Origin: Undibacterium pigrum | Lineage (GTDB): Bacteria > Pseudomonadota > Gammaproteobacteria > Burkholderiales > Burkholderiaceae_D | Assembly (NCBI RefSeq): GCF_003201815.1 | Contig: NZ_QJKB01000015.1 | Location: forward strand, 1-64,000 | Direction of reading: 5' to 3' | DNA: 64,000 nucleotides | Part shown: positions 17,374-25,613 of the stretch, piece after piece | Numbering within the stretch: position 1 is the stretch's first letter | Layout of the letters: each line of letters begins with the position of its first letter | Program-made: the position numbers and the translations under genes | The notes under the pieces: generated by a model | The model's input: only the letters and a program-made list of their open reading frames with translations | Told to the model about the DNA's origin: nothing | Databases searched by the model: none

Positions 17374-17676
17374 TTATTTACGGCAGACCAGCAAGCCTAC
17401 CAGCAAGCCCACACTGGCGGCCACGCCTATGCTGCTCCATGGATTTTCCTTGACGTAGACATTGGCAGACGTTGCCATTTCCTTGCCTGAGGCCAGGGCA
17501 GTGTCCTGTACATTCTGGGCAGACTTCAGTGCTTCTTCCATGAGTTCAACGCCACGTGCGCGGGCTTCTTCGGCTTTTTCGCCACTCAGGGAAGCAGCTT
17601 CGCTAAACAGGTCTTGCGCATCGCGCAGCAGGATTTTGATATCTTTGTTGATAGCACGGATATTGGATTTGAACAT
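17374..17676 (-). CDS. DUF883 (YqjD/ElaB-type) membrane-anchored protein
   Basis: Protein of 100 aa with the DUF883 layout. A long charged amphipathic helix (about 10-70, with EKAEEARARGVELMEEALK) leads to the conserved YVKENPWSSIGVAASVGLLV segment and one C-terminal membrane helix ending in the basic tail CRK. YqjD of E. coli binds ribosomes at the membrane in stationary phase and is under RpoS. Whether this copy does so is inference. AAAGGAAACCATC precedes ATG 17676. It is followed by a ferritin-like gene on the same strand, in keeping with a stress-response neighbourhood. Confidence 0.93.
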   Translation of the reverse strand: MFKSNIRAINKDIKILLRDAQDLFSEAASLSGEKAEEARARGVELMEEALKSAQNVQDTALASGKEMATSANVYVKENPWSSIGVAASVGLLVGLLVCRK

Positions 17677-17795
17677 GATGGTTTCCTTTACGGTGAGTAA
17701 AATTACATAAAATAGCTAAATTAAATAAAATATGGATATACGCTATTCAGTGCATTGATAAAACTGTACTGATGCTGACGTTGTTACTGCGAATC

Positions 17796-18332
17796 TCAGG
17801 ACAGCAAATCCTTCATGTCATCGGCGTGTTCTTCTTCCTTCGCCATGATGCCTATCAGCATTTGTCGCGTGGTCGGGTCGCTGTCGCCTATTCTCTCCAG
17901 CATCTGGCGATAAGATTCAATCGCTACGCGTTCGGCGATCAGATTGGCTTTCACCATCGCGGCCACGTCTTCGGTATCGTCGTATTCGGCATGGCTGCGC
18001 TCAGTCAGCGAGGCCGGGTTAAAATCAGGTTTGCCGTTGAGCTGGACGATGCGTTCTGCCAGTTGATCGGCATGGCCCTGTTCTTCTATCGCGTGCTCCA
18101 GGAACTCGGCCTTGATAGGCCCGTTATGTGCTCCCGAGACGGTGTAATAATGACGTTTATAACGCAGGACGCAGACCAGTTCGGTAGCCAGTGCGCCATT
18201 GAGCAGAGCGATGACTTCTTCGCGATTGCCTTGATAGCCTGCCGTGACAGCACCGTCATCAAGATTCCTGGCTGCTTCGCGTATGGCAGCAGTGTCCATG
18301 CCATTGCGGAGATTGCTATTGACTTCATGCAT
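17796..18332 (-). CDS. Ferritin-like / bacterioferritin-type protein
   Basis: Four-helix ferritin-like protein of 178 aa. Metal-ligand motifs are visible: ATELVCVLRYKRHY (first Glu), EHAIEEQGHADQL (Glu...ExxH), NLIAERVAIESYRQM (Glu) and IMAKEEEHADDMKDLL (second ExxH). This spacing predicts a di-iron centre, so iron storage, ferroxidase or DNA-protection activity in the cytosol is likely. The exact subfamily (bacterioferritin, Dps-related or other) is not certain. No haem-ligand Met can be assigned by eye. The binding site before ATG 18332 is weak (CGGAAAATC). Confidence 0.9.
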   Translation of the reverse strand: MHEVNSNLRNGMDTAAIREAARNLDDGAVTAGYQGNREEVIALLNGALATELVCVLRYKRHYYTVSGAHNGPIKAEFLEHAIEEQGHADQLAERIVQLNGKPDFNPASLTERSHAEYDDTEDVAAMVKANLIAERVAIESYRQMLERIGDSDPTTRQMLIGIMAKEEEHADDMKDLLS

Positions 18333-18510
18333 GATGATTTTCCGGTTAAAAGTAAAATTAAGAGGTCGTGAAGACGAATTTTTTTCGCCTTAGCCTCCTT
18401 TATATGCCTCGCCAGCAAGCATGTCAGTACGCTGGCGTACATAGAGCAATCTGCTTTTGCAGTAGGCTTGAGGCTGGCATAAGAAAGCAAAAGAAAGAAA
18501 AAGATATTTC

Positions 18511-20763
18511 ATGAAGCCCAACAATAAAATATTACGTATCAGCCTCTGGATTTTATTGAGCATCGTCAGCGTGCTGACCATCTGTATCGTGATCCTGCTC
18601 AATATGGACTGGAACCGCGCCAAGCCCTGGCTCAATGAACGTACCAGCGAAGCCCTGGGACGGCCATTCAGCATACGCGGCAACCTGGCGCTGACCTGGG
18701 AAAAGCAGCTCAGCGGGCCAGAAACAGCGACAGGCTGGCGCGGCAAGATCCCATGGCCACATTTGCAGGCCCAGGACATACGCATAGGCCAGCCGCCGGA
18801 CATGCAGCAGGCACCCCTCAAACCTGCGGCGGCATCTGCGTCGGCCTCAGCCTCAGCCTCAGCCTCAGCCTCAGCCTCAACCTCAACCTCAACCTCAACC
18901 TCAACCTCAACCTCAACCTCAACCTCAACCTCAACCTCAACCTCAACCTCAACCTCAACCTCAACCTCAACCTCAACCTCAACCTCAACCTCAACTAAGG
19001 CACCTGATGCAGTCGCCGTAGAAGACATGGCACGCATCAACGAGGTATCTTTCTCACTCAACCCCCTGGCCCTGCTGGATAAACGGCTGGAGATACCCTT
19101 GCTGCGCTTCCAGGACAGCAGCCTGTTCCTGCAACGCTTTGCCGATGGCAGCAATAACTGGACCTTCAAGAAAAGTACCAAGGCCTCGCCCTGGCGGCTG
19201 GAATTGCACAGGATAGTGCTCGCGCAGGGCAAGGTGCATTACATCGATGCCATCCGTCATGCCGACATCACTGCCAATATAGAAAGCCTTAACACTGAAG
19301 CCAATTACGGCATTAGCTGGACTCTGCAAGGCAAGCTGTATAACGAGGCCGTTACTGGCAGCGGCAAGGCAGGTGCCATCCTGTCTCTGCAAAGCCAGAC
19401 TCTGCCTTTCCCCATACAGGGGCAATTGAAGATGGGACAGACCACAGTGCGTGCGGAAGGCAGCATCACCAAGCCCAGCGAACTGGCCGCTGTTGACATG
19501 CATCTGGAAATTACCGGCAACAGCATGGCGCGCCTGTATGCACTGACAGGCATAGTCTTGCCAGAGACGCCAGCCTATAGCACGGCAGGGCATCTGAGTG
19601 CCACCCTGGGCAAGATAGACAATCACTGGAAGTATGAAAAATTCACCGGCAAGGTAGGCTCCAGCGACCTGGCTGGCAGTTTTGAATACCAGACCAGGAA
19701 GGCCAAGCAAATGCGCCCCCTGTTGCAAGGCAATATGAGTTCTGAAGTCTTGCAATCTGCCGATCTGGCTCCGCTGGTTGGTGCCGACTCCAATGCCAAT
19801 AAACTCAAGCGCGGCGCGGCTGCCGTGCAGCCTGGTGACAAGCTCTTGCCTGTAGAAAATTTCCGTACTGAACGCTGGCGCAGCATAGATGCAGACGTAA
19901 CCCTGAGTGCCGCCAAACTGATACGGCAAAAAGAACTGCCCATACACAAGCTGCAAACCAGGCTCATCATGAAAGATGGCGTGATCACCATGTTGCCGCT
20001 GAAGTTTGAGCTGGCCGGTGGGCAAATGCAGGCCTACATCACCCTCGATGGGAATGGTCGCGGTAAAGGAAAAGACAAAGACAAAGACAGCGACCAGGAT
20101 GAAACTTCCCTTGCGCAGCCCATACAGGCCAAAATGCGGGTGACTGCAAGGCATATACAACTGCAAAAACTGATACCAACGCTGGCCACTTCAAAACTGA
20201 CCGTAGGTGAAATCAATGCTGATGCCAACCTGACTGCCACCGGCCAGTCCGTCGCCGCCTTGCTGGGGGCATCCAATGGTGAGATCAGCAGCATGCTGGA
20301 TCATGGCACGGTCAGCAAACTCTTGCTGGAAGAAATGGGTCTCAATATTGGCAATATTATTTTGACGCGTTTGTCCGGGGATAAACAGGTAAAGCTGAAC
20401 TGTATGCTGGCTGACTTTACTGTGACCAATGGCCAGATGAATGCGCGGAGTTTTCTGATTGATACCGAAGAAGCTCTGATCGATATCACCGGCAGTATTA
20501 ACCTGCAAAAAGAAGACCTGGACCTGACCATCAAGCCTAATACCAAGGGCTTGCGTGTATTGTCACTGCGGGCGCCGCTGTATGTGCGCGGTACTTTCCT
20601 GCACCCTAAAATTTCTGTCGATAAAGGGGTGATGGCGATGCGTGCCGGCGGTGCCATAGGCCTGGCCTTGCTCAGCCCGTTTGCAGCCTTGCTGCCACTG
20701 GTAAATACCGGGCCAGATGAAGCTGGTGGTTGTGCGACCTTGATGAAAACGGCGAAGAAGTAA
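18511..20763 (+). CDS. AsmA family protein with a Ser-Ala/Ser-Thr dipeptide repeat
   Basis: AsmA-type protein of 750 aa. An N-terminal membrane anchor (about 8-31) is followed by a large periplasmic region, with the family C-terminal signature near TIKPNTKGLRVLSLRAPLYV. AsmA-like proteins are bridge-like lipid transfer or envelope-assembly proteins. The odd feature is residues about 111-162: a run of Ser-Ala then about 20 Ser-Thr dipeptides encoded by hexanucleotides (18841-18996). It interrupts the N-terminal domain and lies in the periplasm. A Lys/Asp-rich insertion (GKGKDKDKDSDQD) occurs near residue 520. A purine-rich AGAAAGAAAAAG stretch precedes ATG 18511. Confidence 0.92.
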   Translation: MKPNNKILRISLWILLSIVSVLTICIVILLNMDWNRAKPWLNERTSEALGRPFSIRGNLALTWEKQLSGPETATGWRGKIPWPHLQAQDIRIGQPPDMQQAPLKPAAASASASASASASASASTSTSTSTSTSTSTSTSTSTSTSTSTSTSTSTSTSTSTSTKAPDAVAVEDMARINEVSFSLNPLALLDKRLEIPLLRFQDSSLFLQRFADGSNNWTFKKSTKASPWRLELHRIVLAQGKVHYIDAIRHADITANIESLNTEANYGISWTLQGKLYNEAVTGSGKAGAILSLQSQTLPFPIQGQLKMGQTTVRAEGSITKPSELAAVDMHLEITGNSMARLYALTGIVLPETPAYSTAGHLSATLGKIDNHWKYEKFTGKVGSSDLAGSFEYQTRKAKQMRPLLQGNMSSEVLQSADLAPLVGADSNANKLKRGAAAVQPGDKLLPVENFRTERWRSIDADVTLSAAKLIRQKELPIHKLQTRLIMKDGVITMLPLKFELAGGQMQAYITLDGNGRGKGKDKDKDSDQDETSLAQPIQAKMRVTARHIQLQKLIPTLATSKLTVGEINADANLTATGQSVAALLGASNGEISSMLDHGTVSKLLLEEMGLNIGNIILTRLSGDKQVKLNCMLADFTVTNGQMNARSFLIDTEEALIDITGSINLQKEDLDLTIKPNTKGLRVLSLRAPLYVRGTFLHPKISVDKGVMAMRAGGAIGLALLSPFAALLPLVNTGPDEAGGCATLMKTAKK
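18841..18996 (+). repeat. Hexanucleotide repeat (TCAGCC)n(TCAACC)n inside the AsmA gene
   Basis: One TCGGCC, then five TCAGCC, then nineteen TCAACC and a terminal TCAACT, all in frame. The two blocks differ by one base per unit, which suggests expansion from a single ancestral hexamer after a G-to-A change. Copy-number changes keep the frame and only lengthen or shorten the Ser-rich linker. Confidence 0.97.
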
Positions 20764-20794
20764 TACCAGAAGCGGGGCAGGAATAGCGCCCCGT

Positions 20795-21210
20795 ACCACG
20801 TAGGAGCGGCTTCAGCCGCGAACATCTGCAACCACCAGCAAGGGCCTACACGGCAGATCATTCGCGGCTAAAGCCGCTCCTACAAAGAAAATGCAGCCAG
20901 GCATATTGATCTCAACCTGGCATGACTATGGTCAAGCCTGTTAGGGTAGTTCGCACACCACGTAGGAGCGGCTTTAGCCGCGAATATCTGCAACCACCAG
21001 CAAGGGGCGGCACGGCAGATCATTCGCGGCTAAAGCCGCTCCTACAAAGAAAATGCAGCCAGGCATATTGATCTCAACCTGGCATGACTATGGTCAAGCC
21101 TGTTAGGGGAGTTCGCACACCACGTAGGAGCGGCTTTAGCCGCGAACATCTGCAACCACCAGCAAGGGGCGACACGGCAGATCATTCGCGGCTAAAGCCG
21201 CTCCTACAAA
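20795..21210. repeat. 162-bp tandem repeat built on GTAGGAGCGGC REP pairs
   Basis: Units start at 20795, 20957 and 21119. Each contains an inverted pair, GTAGGAGCGGCTTTAGCCGC and its complement about 65 bases later, with a spacer containing ATCTGCAACCACCAGCAAGG. The first two units also include a 75-base tail, and the third stops after the REP pair. Two units differ at only a few positions, so duplication is recent. It lies in the 516-base gap after the AsmA gene. Confidence 0.93.
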
Positions 21211-21242
21211 ATAAAAATGGCCGCATCAATGAGATAGCGGCC
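21211..21242 (-). terminator. Terminator of the 21280-21474 gene
   Basis: On the minus strand GGCCGC (21237-21242) pairs with GCGGCC (21219-21224) and is followed by ATTTTTATTTT. It lies about 40 bases beyond the stop of the small gene. Confidence 0.7.
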
Positions 21243-21279
21243 TGATGGTAAACATTCAATAAGCATTCAATCAAATGTC

Positions 21280-21474
21280 TTAGTAGTGACTGGTCCTGAT
21301 CATGTTTGCTACTTCACGTGTTTCTGCCAGCACTTCATTGACGGCCATTTGCAGGGTATACCTTTCTTCTTCAGCATCGCGCTTGGGTTCTGGCGTGCGG
21401 AACAAATGGCGGCTGCGTTTGTTGAGGGCTTTTTCGTATACCTTGAAGGCAAATTGCATTTCTGTGTAGTCCAT
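21280..21474 (-). CDS. Hypothetical small helical protein, 64 aa
   Basis: Short, highly charged and probably all-helical cytosolic protein starting MDYTEMQFAFKVYEKALNKR. The middle contains PEPKRDAEEERY. A very good AAGGAG site precedes ATG 21474, and a terminator follows the stop, so I regard it as a real gene. No family is recognised. It lies downstream of, and on the same strand as, two PRC-barrel genes, about 65 bases from the nearer one, so co-regulation with these stress-type proteins is possible. Confidence 0.75.
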   Translation of the reverse strand: MDYTEMQFAFKVYEKALNKRSRHLFRTPEPKRDAEEERYTLQMAVNEVLAETREVANMIRTSHY

Positions 21475-21538
21475 GGTGGTTCTCCTTGTGGTGAGGCTAT
21501 ATCTTTACTTTTTTCGCATGTGCTTTAGTGCTCAGTAC

Positions 21539-21925
21539 TTAATGCTTATGCACTGAATCTACCCAGATCTCGTCTGCCATATCTGGCCACTGATCAGGAT
21601 CAAAGCCGGGTGAGTTTTCAAAATGGCTTTTATCGATGTCGAGGATAAAGCGTTTATTGGCAGTATCCAGCGTCAGTGCTGACCAGGGGATGGCGAACAG
21701 TTTTTCGCCTATGCCCAGCAAGCCACCATGAGCGACCACGGCATAGGCAATATGGCCTGTGCGCATGTCCAGCATGATTTCCTTGATTTCACCCAGATGT
21801 TCATCAGCGCGGTTGACGACGTTGTCACCAGTCAGCGTACGCGCACCCATCAATTCGGGGCCTGGGCCTTTATGCTCGTTGCCACTGGGGACGGGATCGT
21901 AAATGTTGGAATTAATATCAATCAT
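21539..21925 (-). CDS. PRC-barrel domain protein, paralogue 1
   Basis: Cytosolic protein of 128 aa. The PRC-barrel core (about 30-110) shows LMGARTLTGDNVVNRADEHL, then EIKEIMLDMRTGHIAYAVV and FAIPWSALTLD, the classic order of the family. PRC-barrels occur in photosynthetic H subunits, RimM and many small stress proteins; the role here is unknown. GAAGGA before ATGATGATG favours the third ATG (21925). It is a close tandem paralogue of the gene at 22222-22614. Upstream regions also share a CAGTTCGATA segment and a T-rich tract, so the duplication took the promoter along. Confidence 0.9.
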   Translation of the reverse strand: MIDINSNIYDPVPSGNEHKGPGPELMGARTLTGDNVVNRADEHLGEIKEIMLDMRTGHIAYAVVAHGGLLGIGEKLFAIPWSALTLDTANKRFILDIDKSHFENSPGFDPDQWPDMADEIWVDSVHKH

Positions 21926-22084
21926 CATCATTCCTTCAATGCAATTAGAGATTACAGTATGCTCGCGCTGACCAGGCTGCTCAGTTCGATAGCGTACACA
22001 TGAAGAAAATTTTTTTGGCAGCAGTATGCTGTAAGCGTTGAGATGCAAATTATGCAGGGAGAAATTCTTGTGAATTTTATAGAA

Positions 22085-22119
22085 ACTGGCGCTGCAAATG
22101 TATCGTTTGCAACACCAGT
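22085..22119 (-). terminator. Probable terminator hairpin between the PRC-barrel genes
   Basis: ACTGG (22085-22089) and TGCAAA pair with TTTGCA and CCAGT (to 22119) with small internal loops. Both strands have T-rich flanks (TTTTTCT on plus, TTTCT on minus), so direction is uncertain. It is about 100 bases past the stop at 22222. Confidence 0.45.
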
Positions 22120-22221
22120 TTTTCTATTCATCAACATAGATAAAATGCGGATGAAATGCAGATGAAGTGCAACTTTCTGAGGGACAAAGACATCATGGCT
22201 ATGTCATCGTTCCCCATGTTT

Positions 22222-22614
22222 TTACAATGGCAGGCCGTAGTAACTATGGATGGAATCTGCCCAAGCCTGGTTGGCCATGTCTGGCCAGCGGTCAGAGTCG
22301 AAACCAGGTGCGTTTTCAAAACGGCTCTTGTCGATATTGAGGATGAAACGCTTGTTGACGGTGTCCAGTTTCAGTGCAGACCAAGGTACGGCAAACAGTT
22401 TTTCACCTATGGTCAAAATGCCGCCAAAAGCCACGACTGCATAGGCGATACGGCCAGTGCGCATGTCCAGCATGATTTCCTTGATATCACCGAGGTTTTC
22501 CTCAGCTTCGTTGACAACGCTGTCACCTGTCAGGGTATTGGCACCCATCAGTTCAGGGCCCGGGCCTTTATGCAGATTGCCAGGTTCATTAGGGATGTAA
22601 GTAGTATCCAGCAT
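22222..22614 (-). CDS. PRC-barrel domain protein, paralogue 2
   Basis: Protein of 130 aa aligning along its length with the 21539-21925 product: shared blocks include HKGPGPELMGA, EIMLDMRTG and WSALKLDTVNKRFILNIDKS. ATG 22614 has an AGAAGGA site seven bases away. Differences concentrate at the first 12 residues and at the C-terminal end (ADSIHSYYGLPL). Tandem duplication is clear from sequence. Functional divergence is not evident. Confidence 0.92.
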   Translation of the reverse strand: MLDTTYIPNEPGNLHKGPGPELMGANTLTGDSVVNEAEENLGDIKEIMLDMRTGRIAYAVVAFGGILTIGEKLFAVPWSALKLDTVNKRFILNIDKSRFENAPGFDSDRWPDMANQAWADSIHSYYGLPL

Positions 22615-22940
22615 AATCAAATCCTTCTCTGTGAGTAGAAACCTGATGATGCGCCCTATCGCCGATATGAACAGTTCGATAACACACATAGCAAAAAGTA
22701 TTTTTTTATACCTTTGCAGAAGCAAAATGACAAGGCAATCATGGCTATCCTGATACATGGATTGTGAATTCATATTGCCGACAGTCAAACATTGCTAAAT
22801 GTGGTTTTCCATTGGGCAATTATCCTATAACTTATTAATCAGCCAGAGAAGGACAGCCAGTGTAGTTTGTTGTTAATGCAAGGCGTCGTACTCTTTTGCT
22901 ATTTTATTTATCTGTAGAGATTGACGATCGGGGCAGCACA
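22615..22940. other. Divergent promoter region between PRC-barrel and chemoreceptor genes
   Basis: 326 bases, AT-rich, holding a 7-T tract near 22701 and the CAGTTCGATA segment shared with the other PRC-barrel promoter. I see no RNA, repeat or further gene. Confidence 0.45.
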
Positions 22941-24581
22941 ATGAAGACGATGTTGAAGACCAGACTCTTACTCATCATGGGCATCATGAGTGCCCTGATG
23001 ATACTGCTTGGCCTGGCTGGCCTGTATGCAATGAAATCCCTGCATGATGGCTTGCAGACCGGCTATCAGAACCGCACCCTGGGCCTGGCCCATCTCTCAC
23101 GCATAGAACAGTTATTATCAAGCAATCGCCACGCCATTCTGACTGCACAGGCAGATACTGCGCCAGAAAAACTGAAAGGCAGTGCAGACAATATAGAGCG
23201 CGACAGACGTTTCATAGACCAGCTATGGATAGATTTTGCAGCCATGCCCATGTCGCTGCAAGCGCGGACCAAATCCGATGAATTTACCCGCCTGCGCATC
23301 GCCTATGACCATGCTGTCACCTTGCCTGCCATAGAAGCCTTGCAAAATTCTGCCACTGGAAAAATCAAGGAAATCAGCCAGCTTGCTGACAAGCTCCAAG
23401 CCCCCATCTCTGCCAGCATGAGCAGCCTGCACAGCATGCAGCTCGACACGGCAAAAAAAGAATTTGAAGCGGCAGACGCCAGCTATCGCACAGTGCGCAA
23501 TCTCATGTTTGCTGCACTGGCACTGGGCCTGGTACTGGCGGCAGTGCTGGCGTATTTCCTGGTGCATATCATCTATCATCAGCTTGGTGGTGAACCTGCC
23601 TATGCAGCACAGATAGCCAGGCAAATTGCCGAGGGCGATCTGGATGTCAGCATCACGCCAGAAGTATATGATGAAGCCAGCCTGCTGACTTCCATGCAAT
23701 CCCTGCAATCCGGGCTGGCAAAAACCGTCAAGGACATGCGTGTCGATACCGCCAATATAGGCCGCACTTCCCGGCAGATATTGAGCAGCAATATGATGTT
23801 GTCTTCACGTGCTGAGCTACAGGTAAATGCGCGCAAAAAGGCAAGCGCCGCGATGAAGGAACTGAGTTCATCTGTCCGCCATCATGGCGAGCAGGCACGC
23901 CAGGCCGTGCAACTGGCTGATGATACCAGCGAGCTGGCTGCCAAACGCGCGCTTGCTGCCAGTGGGGCGGTAAACACCATGACACAGATCAGACATGCGT
24001 CTGACAAGATTTTTGACAGCGTCCAGGTGATAGATGAACTTGCTTTCCAGATTGATACCCTGACCCTGAAAGCCACAGTGGAAGACGCCAGTGGTAGCGA
24101 CACAGGCCAGCGACTCACTGAAATTGCTCCAGAAGTGCGTGACCTGGCGCAGTGTGTCTCCTGTGCCGTCAAGGAAATTAAAAACATCCTCAATGAATCG
24201 CGCGAAAAACTGGACAACGGCAGCAGACTCATTAGCCAGAGCAATGCAGGCACTGAGCAAATGCTGGCTACCATGCATCGCGTCAGCGATCTCATGACCG
24301 AGATCAATGTCTCCACCAGAAAGCAGGAAGCCGGTATCAGGCAAGTTACCCACGCCATCAGCGACATGGACCATGCCAGCCTCAAAGACGCAGTCATGGT
24401 AGGTGTGGCCACCACGGCGGCCAAGTTACTGGAACAACAAGCCACCCACCTGGCCCAACTGAGCAGCGGCTTCAAACTCAGCGCATCATCCAGGTCGCAA
24501 ACGCAACTGCAAGTCGTCAGTACCGAAGTGCAAGTGGAAGAAGCACCCAAGCGGCCTAATTTGCGTCTGGTGCGTACTTAG
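22941..24581 (+). CDS. Methyl-accepting chemotaxis-like protein with degenerate tip
   Basis: Inner-membrane receptor of 546 aa. Helix 8-30, a four-helix-bundle periplasmic sensor (about 32-185), helix 188-210, HAMP (about 212-265) and a cytoplasmic coiled coil are visible. The signalling hairpin tip (about 365-405) reads LAFQIDTLTLKATVEDASGS then TEIAPEVRDLAQ. The family consensus is close to [30 protein letters not shown] (shown only for contrast of key sites). Asn, Ala, Arg and the Gly-rich turn are changed, so contact with CheA/CheW may be weakened. I chose ATG 22941 (MKTMLKTRLLL). No che genes are near. Confidence 0.88.
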   Translation: MKTMLKTRLLLIMGIMSALMILLGLAGLYAMKSLHDGLQTGYQNRTLGLAHLSRIEQLLSSNRHAILTAQADTAPEKLKGSADNIERDRRFIDQLWIDFAAMPMSLQARTKSDEFTRLRIAYDHAVTLPAIEALQNSATGKIKEISQLADKLQAPISASMSSLHSMQLDTAKKEFEAADASYRTVRNLMFAALALGLVLAAVLAYFLVHIIYHQLGGEPAYAAQIARQIAEGDLDVSITPEVYDEASLLTSMQSLQSGLAKTVKDMRVDTANIGRTSRQILSSNMMLSSRAELQVNARKKASAAMKELSSSVRHHGEQARQAVQLADDTSELAAKRALAASGAVNTMTQIRHASDKIFDSVQVIDELAFQIDTLTLKATVEDASGSDTGQRLTEIAPEVRDLAQCVSCAVKEIKNILNESREKLDNGSRLISQSNAGTEQMLATMHRVSDLMTEINVSTRKQEAGIRQVTHAISDMDHASLKDAVMVGVATTAAKLLEQQATHLAQLSSGFKLSASSRSQTQLQVVSTEVQVEEAPKRPNLRLVRT

Positions 24582-24604
24582 GCTGGTTCAAGGCTAAAAG
24601 CTTA

Positions 24605-24681
24605 AGACCACTCACCACAGATAATATGTATGTCATCTCCAATGTTGTTCTCCGTGTCTCTGTGGTGAGATTTTTGGTCTT
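24605..24681. repeat. CACAGAG-family repeat, degenerate copy
   Basis: AGACCACTCACCACAGA at the left and TGTCTCTGTGGTGAGATTTTT at the right form the ends of an imperfect inverted repeat. Better copies lie at 26799-26945 and 61529-61678. It occupies the gap after the chemoreceptor gene. Confidence 0.65.
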
Positions 24682-24756
24682 CGTCCAAACAAAAAGTAGA
24701 TATTGGGCAGGCTAAATCTTGCACTTCAAATAAATATTTTAAAAATAGCTTGCAAA

Positions 24757-24774
24757 TAAATAGCGCGCTATTTA
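24757..24774. promoter_or_regulatory. OhrR-type operator, perfect palindrome
   Basis: TAAATAGCGCGCTATTTA is a perfect 18-bp palindrome ending 11 bases before the ohrR start codon. This is the position expected for autorepression. Related sites lie at 25377-25388 and 25602-25613. Confidence 0.75.
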
Positions 24775-24785
24775 AAATGCAAAGC

Positions 24786-25250
24786 ATGAAAACCGCAACC
24801 AGCAAATCAGCAAACCAAAGTTCAACGCCACAACTGGGTGACCAGCTTTGTTTTGCCCTGTATTCGACTTCGCTGGCAATGAACAAGCTGTACCGCAAGT
24901 TGCTCAAGCAAATGGGGATTACCTATTCGCAGTACCTCGTGCTCATGGTTTTGTGGGAGCAGGATGAACAAACCGTCAATGACATAGGTGAACGCCTGAT
25001 ACTTGATTCGGCCACCCTGACGCCTTTGCTCAAGCGCATGGAAGCGCAAGAGCTGATCACCAGGGTCAGGTCGGCAGCGGATGAACGCCAGGTAATTATT
25101 TCGTTGACCAGGGCAGGTAGCGACATGCGCAAGCAGGCAGCAAGCCTGCCGACTTCAGTCTTGTGTGCCACAGAATGTTCAGCCGACCAGGCGCGCGATC
25201 TGAAGCAGGAGATACTGGCCTTGCGTGAAGCCTTGATGAAGAATGTTTGA
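24786..25250 (+). CDS. ohrR: OhrR-like MarR regulator (organic hydroperoxide sensor)
   Basis: MarR-family repressor of 154 aa. Residues match the two-Cys OhrR type at exact positions known from Xanthomonas OhrR: Cys22 (in DQLCFALYS), Tyr36, Tyr47 (GITYSQY) and Cys127 (SVLCATE). The winged helix lies at about 50-110 (LDSATLTPLLKRMEAQELI, ADERQV). In this family the reactive Cys is oxidised by organic hydroperoxides, forms a disulfide with the second Cys, and DNA is released. ATG 24786 was chosen because the MarR core starts just after it; upstream ATGs overlap the palindromic operator. No ohr/OsmC gene is adjacent. The next gene is a secreted esterase. Confidence 0.85.
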   Translation: MKTATSKSANQSSTPQLGDQLCFALYSTSLAMNKLYRKLLKQMGITYSQYLVLMVLWEQDEQTVNDIGERLILDSATLTPLLKRMEAQELITRVRSAADERQVIISLTRAGSDMRKQAASLPTSVLCATECSADQARDLKQEILALREALMKNV

Positions 25251-25376
25251 CGGCCATGGAAGCCATTGAGGCTCATTGAGGCCTGGCCAGGATAATCTGG
25301 TATTGATACATATGAAATGAGTTGCATGTCTTGATCCATGCAAGAGAGTCGTTTTAATTTTTTGTCTTTAATATAT

Positions 25377-25388
25377 ATAGTGCGCTAT
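25377..25388. promoter_or_regulatory. Second OhrR-like box
   Basis: ATAGTGCGCTAT, one central mismatch from a palindrome, in AT-rich surroundings and followed by TTAATAGCG. It resembles the core of the operator at 24757 and lies 125 bases after the ohrR stop. Confidence 0.5.
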
Positions 25389-25410
25389 TTAATAGCGTAT
25401 TAATATAGCT

Positions 25411-25493
25411 GTAGGAGCGGCTTTAGCCGCGAGCATTGTTGCCGTGCCAGACGTTCGGGTCATGCAGGCATTCGCGGCTGAAGCCGCTCCTAC
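25411..25493. repeat. REP pair (GTAGGAGCGGC family)
   Basis: GTAGGAGCGGCTTTAGCCGC at the left and its complement with one change at the right enclose about 37 bases. It is the same family as the 20795 array, here as a single pair between two OhrR-like boxes. Confidence 0.9.
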
Positions 25494-25601
25494 AGTGTAG
25501 TTAGGAAGCGCAACATTAAAGAGGAAGTAATGCGCACCTCATTTAGCTGAATGAGGTCGAGAGAAAAGAACTTATCTCGCCTTCAGCAGTTTTTAAAATA
25601 T

Positions 25602-25613
25602 ATAGCGCACTAT
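25602..25613. promoter_or_regulatory. Third OhrR-like box, upstream of the esterase gene
   Basis: ATAGCGCACTAT followed by TTAA, about 120 bases before the esterase ATG. With one central mismatch it matches the core of the perfect palindrome in front of ohrR. Confidence 0.6.

Noticed and set aside
18390..19232. Minus-strand frame with a long Glu-Val repeat
   Set aside because: It is the antisense reading of the (TCAGCC)n(TCAACC)n tract inside the AsmA gene.
19054..20166. Long minus-strand open frame opposite the AsmA gene
   Set aside because: Composition is unlike protein and it lies fully inside a well-supported gene on the other strand.
20795..21210. Regularly spaced repeats resembling a CRISPR array
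   Set aside because: Units are 162 bp, the spacers are themselves repeated, and the repeats are REP hairpins; no cas genes are near.
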